Shown: positions 33,907 through 39,434 of the stretch, one piece after another
Numbering within the stretch: the first letter of the stretch is position 1
How the letters are laid out: every line of letters starts with the position of its first letter
From: Desulfobacula sp.
GTDB lineage: Bacteria; Desulfobacterota; Desulfobacteria; Desulfobacterales; Desulfobacteraceae
NCBI GenBank assembly: GCA_028280105.1
Contig: JANQML010000080.1
Span: 1 to 39,434 of the forward strand
Direction of reading: 5' to 3'
Length of the DNA stretch: 39,434 nucleotides
Made by a program: the position numbers and the translations under genes
The notes under the pieces: generated by a model
The model's input: the letters and a program-made list of their open reading frames with translations, nothing else
The model's database searches: none
Told to the model about the DNA's origin: nothing

Positions 33907-36333
33907 ATGAACAGATGCAAGGGATACATACTTACACGGGAACACCTGGATATCCGGGGGCGGCATCTGCTGCGGTATATCGGCACCGGCAGTGCCGGAC
34001 CGTTTGAAATCACCGTCACCCGGGACCGGCCCCTGTTTTTCATTGACCGAAAGACCCGGCTGCCCGGCCATATCCGGTTTAATGAACGGCGGCGGGTCGA
34101 ACTGGCCTCCTTTGAAGGAAGACCGGTGGATGCCCTTTACTTCAATACCCAGGCTCACCTCTATCGGGTTCGGGGACAGTTGCGGGATATGGGAATCCAA
34201 ACCTTTGAGGCGGATATTCTTCCCCAGGACCGTTTCCTGATGGAACGGTTTATCCACGGCAGTGTCGGGATTAAGGGAATCGGCCGTTACCGGTCCGGGC
34301 TGCTGCGGTTCACCGATCCCGTTCTCTGCCCCACCGAGTTTCAGCCCGGTTTATCCTTACTCTCACTGGATATTGAAACCGGACAAAGCGGGGAACTCTA
34401 TTCCATTGCCTGTCATTTTGAAACCCGGAATCCGGAACCTGCCCGGCCGCAGCCGGCTGTTTTCGGAATTGTCCTGATACAGGATCACGCTCCCCCGGCA
34501 GCGCAACCGGGTCCGGCCGTTTCTCAATTTCCCCTGGACATGGATTTTCCCGGTCTTGAGCCGGAGCCGTTGACCGATACCGGATGGATGATCCGTCTGC
34601 CCACGGAAAAAGAGCTGCTGACCGGGTTCCTTCAGATCATGACATCTCTGGATCCGGATATTATCATTGGCTGGCATGTCATCGGGTTTGACCTGGTCTT
34701 TCTTGAAAAAAAATACCGGGTGCACGGGATCCGGTTCGGTCTGGGCAGGAACAGCCAGCCGCCCGAGATCCGGGAGATTCGAAAGGGTGCCCATGCCGTT
34801 GATGTTTGCGGAAGAATTGTGATGGACGGTCCGCCCAATTTACGGGCTGCCTACTATTCGTTTGAAAATTTCCGTCTGGAAACCGTGGCGTCCGAACTGC
34901 TGGGCAAGGGAAAAGACATCGGCCGGGAAACGGATAAAGTCGCAGAGATTGAAAGACGGTTCAAACAGGATAAAACCGGGCTTGCCCGGTATAATCTGAT
35001 GGACTGCACCCTGGTGTGGGAAATCTTTGAAAAAACCGGATTGATTGATCTGACCTGGAAACGGGCCCGGCTCTCCGGCCTGACCATGGACAATGTGGGC
35101 CGGTCCGTTGCCGCCTTTGACCATATTATGCTGCCCCGGATCCATCGAAACGGCCGGGTGGCACCCAATGTCAGCGATATCCGGGATATCGGGCATGCCC
35201 CGGGCGGCTGGGTCTTTACCCAGTCCCCGGGTTTCTTTGAACAGATTGCCGTCTTTGATTTTAAAAGCCTGTATCCATCCATTATCCGGACGTTTAAAAT
35301 CGATCCCCTCTCCCGGCTGAATGCGGACACCAATCCCTTGAACACTCCGGGTGAAATTTCTTTTTCAAGGGATATTCACGTGCTGCCTGAATTTATCACC
35401 TCATTGATGAAGAGCCGGGAAACGGCCAAAAAAGAGAAGGACCCCCATCTGTCCCAGGCCGTTAAAATTCTGATGAATTGTTTTTACGGGGTCATGGGAA
35501 CCACCAAGAGCCGGTTTTATAATCCGGACTTATCCCGGTCCATTACCGGAACCGGAAGATGGCTGCTGAAAATCACACGGGAATTTCTGGAACAGGACGG
35601 GTACCAGGTCCTGTACGGTGATACAGATTCGGTTTTTGTGCAGCTGAAACCGTCCCAGTTTCAAACCGGAGAAGCCTCGGCCCGAAGGCTTGCCCGGCGG
35701 ATCAATACCTTTATCACCCAAACCCTGGAGGAGAGGTTCCATCTGGAATCCCATCTGGAGATGGAATTTGAAAAGCTCTTTCTCCGTTTTTTTCTTCCCG
35801 CCCTGCGAGGCGGAAAAGACGGTTTGAAAACCGGAGACAGTGCAAAAAAACGATACGCAGGCCTTGTAAAGAAGGGTGATACCCAGGAACTGGTTTTTAC
35901 GGGCCTGGAATTTGTCCGTTCCGACTGGACCCGGTTTGCCCGGCAGTTCCAATATGATCTCTTTTACCGGATTTTCCATGATCAGGATGTGGTTGAATGG
36001 ATTCGCCGAAAAATAATGGATCTGAAGAATCGCCGCCATGATCCGGATCTGGTGTATAAAAAACGGCTGACCAAACCGTCTGAAGACTATGTCAAGATCG
36101 TTCCCCCCCATGTGAAAGCCGCCCGTCTCCTTCCGGACAGGGTCGGGAACCTCCGTGAAATTTCCTATGTCATGACCCTGAGGGGACCGGTTCCTGTCGC
36201 TCTTCCCCATGATGACCTGGATTACAACCACTATATTGAAAAACAGCTCAAGCCCGTCGCAGACGCCGTTCTCCGTTTTTTTAACCTAAGTGTCGCCGAG
36301 ATCATGGGCGGTAAACAACTGACGCTGTTTTAA
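33907..36333 (+). CDS. polB: DNA polymerase II (family B)
   Basis: An 808-residue family B polymerase of the E. coli Pol II kind. The 3'-5' exonuclease has motif I D155/E157 (LDIETG), motif II GWHVIGFDL (with H in place of the usual N, and D262) and motif III Y362/D366. The polymerase has motif A DFKSLYPSII (D451), motif B KILMNCFYGVMG (520-530) and motif C YGDTDS (D572, D574). Length and order are normal, so the enzyme should be active in translesion and restart synthesis. The Arg codons are almost all CGG. It ends 69 bases before the transferred block. Confidence 0.95.
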   Translation: MNRCKGYILTREHLDIRGRHLLRYIGTGSAGPFEITVTRDRPLFFIDRKTRLPGHIRFNERRRVELASFEGRPVDALYFNTQAHLYRVRGQLRDMGIQTFEADILPQDRFLMERFIHGSVGIKGIGRYRSGLLRFTDPVLCPTEFQPGLSLLSLDIETGQSGELYSIACHFETRNPEPARPQPAVFGIVLIQDHAPPAAQPGPAVSQFPLDMDFPGLEPEPLTDTGWMIRLPTEKELLTGFLQIMTSLDPDIIIGWHVIGFDLVFLEKKYRVHGIRFGLGRNSQPPEIREIRKGAHAVDVCGRIVMDGPPNLRAAYYSFENFRLETVASELLGKGKDIGRETDKVAEIERRFKQDKTGLARYNLMDCTLVWEIFEKTGLIDLTWKRARLSGLTMDNVGRSVAAFDHIMLPRIHRNGRVAPNVSDIRDIGHAPGGWVFTQSPGFFEQIAVFDFKSLYPSIIRTFKIDPLSRLNADTNPLNTPGEISFSRDIHVLPEFITSLMKSRETAKKEKDPHLSQAVKILMNCFYGVMGTTKSRFYNPDLSRSITGTGRWLLKITREFLEQDGYQVLYGDTDSVFVQLKPSQFQTGEASARRLARRINTFITQTLEERFHLESHLEMEFEKLFLRFFLPALRGGKDGLKTGDSAKKRYAGLVKKGDTQELVFTGLEFVRSDWTRFARQFQYDLFYRIFHDQDVVEWIRRKIMDLKNRRHDPDLVYKKRLTKPSEDYVKIVPPHVKAARLLPDRVGNLREISYVMTLRGPVPVALPHDDLDYNHYIEKQLKPVADAVLRFFNLSVAEIMGGKQLTLF

Positions 36334-36402
36334 AAAAAACTGATTATTTTGGCGGCGCCCGGGGCGGTCTTACCGGTTATCCTTTAGAATAAGGGATTGA
36401 TT

Positions 36403-36606
36403 TCATCCTTTTCGTATTTCTGTCACTGTTTTGCCGCCTATGCCGTAATTATCGGTCTCCACCTCCTGAATTGAGATAACCATTGTTTTTTCTCCGCGCC
36501 CCATCACATCAACAAACACCTTTGTAAAACCTTTGATAAGTTCTGCTTTCTGCCCGGATGTGGCACCCCCTTCTTCTCTTGTCATCGTAAGGTTAAGTAT
36601 CGGCAT
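36403..36606 (-). CDS. 4-oxalocrotonate tautomerase-family protein
   Basis: A 67-residue tautomerase with the catalytic Pro directly after the initiator Met and a final VTEIRKG. The family uses the N-terminal proline as general base. Its start overlaps the MFS gene by 14 bases with AAAGGAG before it, so it is translated from the same transcript. It belongs to the block with foreign codon use. Confidence 0.88.
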   Translation of the reverse strand: MPILNLTMTREEGGATSGQKAELIKGFTKVFVDVMGRGEKTMVISIQEVETDNYGIGGKTVTEIRKG

Positions 36607-37729
36607 TCTTCTCTCCTTTTTTTATGATTAATATGATAATACCGCCGAGAGCTGTGCATGTTGCCGCTCCCAGAACAGGTATCCTGAAGCCGCCTGTTAT
36701 GTCTGCGACATACCCTGCGATAAAAGGCCCCAGCATCTGCCCGATGCTGAACATAATGGTCAGCAGGGCGGTGGTGCTCCCTCCGGGGCTTATTTGCCTG
36801 CCGTATGCCAGTGTCAGAGAGACAACGCCCAGAAATGTCCCGCCGTATCCGAATGCACCGGCAAAATTAATCAGGGTGTTTGTTGTGAATGCAGGGGCAG
36901 CGATAGAAACGGTCTGTACTGCAAAGGCGGCCATTATGGCATTCAGGAGCCCTTTTCTTTTGGCATAAGCCGCCCATAGAGGCGTTATGGCTACTGCTCC
37001 CAGCCCTGTTATGACCCATGCGTAGCCCGAGAACATTACGGAATCTGTGCTGCGGAGTATGATTACAGAGAGAAAGGTTCCGGTTATGATGTATCCCAGT
37101 CCCTCTAAGAAGTATGAAACAGAGAGCAGATAGATTGTTTTGTTAATATTTTTTCCGTTTTCAGGCGGTTTTACAGCCGGGGTTGGGCCGGGTGTGCTGT
37201 ACAGGGCGAATAAAGCGGGAAGTATGCTCAGAACGGCCAGCCAGAGCCATATCTGTGCAGAATTGAAAAAACCGGAAAGAAAGGGTATGGTGAGTCCGGA
37301 GAGCACCATGCCGCAGCCTATACCACTGTATATGATACCAAGATACTCTGTCTTCTCCTTTTTAACCAGATCATCCATAACAAACTCTGAAGAGAGTATA
37401 AATATCAGCGCGCTCGAAAAACCTGATAAAAATCTGAGCAGGTACCATAAAGGCTGGGAGTTCACAAACATGAGCCCTACAAAGACGAGGCTGGCAATTA
37501 TGTACAGATTATATAAAAGGCGTGCTCTCTCCTTTTTCACAAACCGGGCATAGAGAGCTCCCAGCAGATAGCCGAGGTAATTTGAGGAGGCAAGGGCACC
37601 GGAAATTGTGTCTGAAAAAGTGTAGTCCTCCTGCATCAGCGGCAGAAGAGGGGTAAAGGAAAATCTCGCCACACCCATGGCTAAAAACATCGCTGATGCG
37701 CCCCCTAAAAGGGGAAATAATAATTTCAT
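36593..37729 (-). CDS. YbfB/YjiJ-family MFS transporter
   Basis: A 378-residue major-facilitator protein with 12 hydrophobic segments, and GVARFSFTPLLPLMQ in the first helix, which marks the YbfB/YjiJ family. The substrate is unknown; a small organic acid or aromatic is possible given the tautomerase partner. The start is placed at 37729. A TATAAT lies six bases before it and there is no ribosome site, so the message may be leaderless. An earlier ATG at 37783 would put coding sequence over the LysR box. Codon use is AGA/AGG-rich, unlike polB. Confidence 0.9.
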   Translation of the reverse strand: MKLLFPLLGGASAMFLAMGVARFSFTPLLPLMQEDYTFSDTISGALASSNYLGYLLGALYARFVKKERARLLYNLYIIASLVFVGLMFVNSQPLWYLLRFLSGFSSALIFILSSEFVMDDLVKKEKTEYLGIIYSGIGCGMVLSGLTIPFLSGFFNSAQIWLWLAVLSILPALFALYSTPGPTPAVKPPENGKNINKTIYLLSVSYFLEGLGYIITGTFLSVIILRSTDSVMFSGYAWVITGLGAVAITPLWAAYAKRKGLLNAIMAAFAVQTVSIAAPAFTTNTLINFAGAFGYGGTFLGVVSLTLAYGRQISPGGSTTALLTIMFSIGQMLGPFIAGYVADITGGFRIPVLGAATCTALGGIIILIIKKGEKNADT

Positions 37730-37735
37730 ATTGAT

Positions 37736-37741
37736 ATTATA
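37736..37741 (-). promoter_or_regulatory. -10 element of the MFS-tautomerase operon
   Basis: A perfect TATAAT on the minus strand, six bases before the MFS ATG. The -35 region is weak (TTGTAT at 16-base spacing), as expected for a promoter that needs a LysR activator. Confidence 0.4.
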
Positions 37742-37772
37742 GGTGGAAGATATATTAATACAAATGAAAATA

Positions 37773-37791
37773 ACTGATAGCAACCATCAGT
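37773..37791. promoter_or_regulatory. LysR-type binding site (T-N11-A)
   Basis: ACTGAT-AGCAACC-ATCAGT is a 19-base palindrome with 6-bp arms and 7-base centre, in the divergent gap between MFS and lysR genes. It has the T-N11-A form and lies about 53 bases upstream of the predicted MFS transcription start; it also overlaps the lysR promoter (TATAAG at 37791-37796). Confidence 0.65.
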
Positions 37792-37815
37792 ATAAGTGAT
37801 AACAGGAGGGGGGAT

Positions 37816-38649
37816 ATGGATTCTGCTCTGCTCAAGGTTTTTGTGACTGTAGCGGATGAGGGAAGTCTTTCAGGAGCGGCAAAGGTTCTGAACTGTGTTC
37901 AGTCTAATGTGACAGCCAGGCTGAAACAGCTGGAGGACTATCTGGGTCACAGGCTGTTTTACAGAAAACCGAGGGGGGTAATTCTGACGGAAGCCGGCGA
38001 GGTTCTTCTGGGTCATGCCAGAGATATCGTGGAAAGGATCAGTAAAACCGAACTGGTAATGAGAAATCTGGGAGAGACGGCAGGACGCCTCCGTATAGGC
38101 TCTACAGAATCCAATGCCGCAGTCAGGCTTACTCCCCTCCTGATTGATCTGCATAAAAAATATCCAAAAGTAGATTTTCAGCTTTTTACAGGGACAACCC
38201 AGCTAATTGTAGAGCAACTGATCGGCTACAAGCTTGATATCGCTTTTGTCAGCGGTGTTCCGAAACACCCGGATTTAAAAGTTTTAAAAGCGTTTGAAGA
38301 GAAAATGGCCCTGGTGGAGCCAAAAGCAGGAGCGGTTCCCGATGTTGTCATCACTTTTAAAAAAGGCTGTACTTATAAGGCTGTGCTCGATGAGCTCATG
38401 AGGGAGAGGGGGATTTATGATTACAGAGTGATGGAGTTCGGCAGTCTGGATACTATACTGGGGTGCGTTGCTGCGGGCATGGGCAGAACGCTTCTGCCTC
38501 TTTCCGTAATCAATCAGTTAGCTGATAAAAATTGGGTTGATATCGTAAACCTGCCGCCTGATAAAGCAGACATCCCCACCTGTCTGATATGCAGAAGAGA
38601 TGCGATGCCTTCGATAAAACTCGATATGTTCGAACTTGAAGGTGCTTAA
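37816..38649 (+). CDS. LysR-family transcriptional regulator
   Basis: A 277-residue LysR regulator: an N-terminal winged HTH (about 1-60, with GSLSGAAKVLNCVQSNVTARLKQLE) and a periplasmic-binding-like effector domain (about 88-277). It is divergent from the MFS-tautomerase operon and is the likely activator. The ATG follows GGAGG. Of its 16 Arg codons, 14 are AGA or AGG, whereas the neighbouring polB uses mainly CGG. This is strong evidence for transfer. Confidence 0.93.
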   Translation: MDSALLKVFVTVADEGSLSGAAKVLNCVQSNVTARLKQLEDYLGHRLFYRKPRGVILTEAGEVLLGHARDIVERISKTELVMRNLGETAGRLRIGSTESNAAVRLTPLLIDLHKKYPKVDFQLFTGTTQLIVEQLIGYKLDIAFVSGVPKHPDLKVLKAFEEKMALVEPKAGAVPDVVITFKKGCTYKAVLDELMRERGIYDYRVMEFGSLDTILGCVAAGMGRTLLPLSVINQLADKNWVDIVNLPPDKADIPTCLICRRDAMPSIKLDMFELEGA

Positions 38650-38826
38650 ATCCCGGAACACGGGCAGATCCGGAAACTCGTCTCTTATATCGGGCTCAGC
38701 CCATCCCAAGTTACCCGCAATAGCCTGCATGCAGACCCCAAAACCGGGTTTCTTGAAAAACGGATTGAAACCGGTTTTTACCCCTCGGACCGGGTCAATC
38801 CTCAAGGGTTAAAAGATTTTATTTAA
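38650..38826 (+). pseudogene. Possible C-terminal remnant of a gene
   Basis: Directly after the lysR stop and in the same frame, 58 codons run to a TAA at 38824. They have no start codon of their own and encode RKLVSYIGLSPSQVTRNSLHADP... to ...GLKDFI. The codons are host-like (CGG, ATC), unlike lysR, so this could be the 3' end of a gene cut by the arrival of the block. I do not recognise the family. It overlaps the GNAT gene end by eight bases. Confidence 0.35.
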
Positions 38827-39256
38827 GAGGCAGGCAAAAATGATGACTCGAAATTTTCATTCTTTTCCCCAGATAAAACCGATGGGCGTCAAATCTTTGT
38901 ACGCCTGAATCTAAACCTATTTCATTGCAATTCTTTGATTTTGCATAATCGACAATCCAATTGAACAGCCTGCCGCCATATCCTTTTGATCTTAAGTTTC
39001 CGTCTGTCACAAAATCGTCTACATAAAGATATTTTCCATCACAAAGAGACTCGGATATTCTGACTCCTGAAACGGCCACCACACGGTTTTCATCCACCAA
39101 ACGGATCAGTGTATAGTTGAATGCCTTTTGTTGCCGTTTTACCCTGGAAAGAAACTCCGTTTTTGTTAAATTTGTCCGCAATTGTTTCATTACAGGGTAG
39201 CACTGGGATATTTGCTCATCACTTTCACAGATTTCAATCTCAATCTCAATATTCAT
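38819..39256 (-). CDS. GNAT-family acetyltransferase
   Basis: A 145-residue acetyltransferase with VDDFVTDGNLRSKGYGGRLFNWI, where R-x-K-G-Y-G binds acetyl-CoA, and a late HRFYLGKRM. An AGGA-type site precedes the ATG. The N-terminus has a run of alternating Ile and Glu. It stands alone, with substrate unknown. Base composition is lower in GC than polB. Confidence 0.88.
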   Translation of the reverse strand: MNIEIEIEICESDEQISQCYPVMKQLRTNLTKTEFLSRVKRQQKAFNYTLIRLVDENRVVAVSGVRISESLCDGKYLYVDDFVTDGNLRSKGYGGRLFNWIVDYAKSKNCNEIGLDSGVQRFDAHRFYLGKRMKISSHHFCLPLK

Positions 39257-39365
39257 GCCGTTTTTCCTATTTCTAGCGGAGATTATGATAAAAGACTTTT
39301 ACAATATCATACCTCTTAAATTGACGAAATGATCAAAATAAACCCTGATCCACCATACGGTCCCG

Positions 39366-39434
39366 CCTGCTGCGTTGTCTGCGGTCGTTCCTCCCTGCGG
39401 AATATGGCTGATACGCCCTCAGTCGTCACGCCTT
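39366..39434. repeat. Possible dispersed intergenic repeat at the right edge
   Basis: The last bases (TGCTGCGTTGTC..., GTCGTTCC..., TGGCTGATACGCC...) resemble a GC-rich intergenic repeat that I recall from several Proteobacteria. No second copy is seen in the window and the element runs off the end. Bases 39257-39365 hold no gene. Confidence 0.3.

Noticed and set aside
35530-36231. Minus-strand frame of 233 codons
   Set aside because: It is antisense to the polymerase motifs of polB and arises from high-GC codon bias.
1-39434. CRISPR array, prophage or insertion sequence
   Set aside because: No regularly spaced repeats, transposase, integrase or phage structural gene was found on either strand.

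Overview
The window reads as a chromosomal segment of a Gram-negative anaerobe, most likely a member of the Desulfobacterota (Desulfobacterales-type). The reasons are an Rnf complex led by a tetrahaem cytochrome c, a haem-c chemoreceptor, a DUF6178-type protein, many two-component proteins and strong use of CGG/CCG codons. No sulfate-reduction gene lies in the window, so the lifestyle is inferred.

Region 1-7843 is a minus-strand energy block. It runs from a small unknown protein and an RseC-like membrane protein to a tetrahaem cytochrome and then rnfC, rnfD, rnfG, rnfE, rnfA and rnfB, ending at a hairpin terminator. The membrane Fe-S cysteines of RnfA/RnfE and the flavin site of RnfG are kept. 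RnfC lacks the glycine-rich NADH/FMN loop, RnfD lacks the usual flavinylation motif, and RnfB is fused to a complete GltD/NfnB-like FAD/NAD(P)H oxidoreductase. Electrons may therefore enter this complex by a different route from standard Rnf.

Region 7900-15300 holds tRNA-Asn(GUU) and then signal transduction. A CheY-TPR gene (minus strand) is preceded by a good cyclic-dinucleotide (GEMM-I) riboswitch and a terminator. After a DUF2147 protein and a membrane protein with an Ada-like cysteine domain come a hybrid kinase, a lone receiver, a membrane histidine kinase and an OmpR-type regulator.

Region 15300-23620 carries a phosphopantetheinyl transferase, then a chemotaxis operon: haem-c MCP, CheW, CheA, CheY and CheB. 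CheB has a receiver without the phosphorylatable Asp, and there is no cheR. A UspA-type stress protein follows.

Region 23700-28420 is a minus-strand operon of rdgB, a nitroreductase, a B12/radical SAM-TPR protein and the DUF6178 protein. Region 28500-36333 is plus-strand: small proteins, an Epd-like dehydrogenase, a TetR-sulfotransferase pair behind tandem palindromes, an exported C45/AAT-like hydrolase, a GNAT enzyme and DNA polymerase II.

Region 36400-38650 (tautomerase, YbfB/YjiJ-type MFS transporter, divergent LysR) has different codon use and looks acquired. It is followed by a possible gene remnant, a GNAT gene and a possible dispersed repeat at the right edge.
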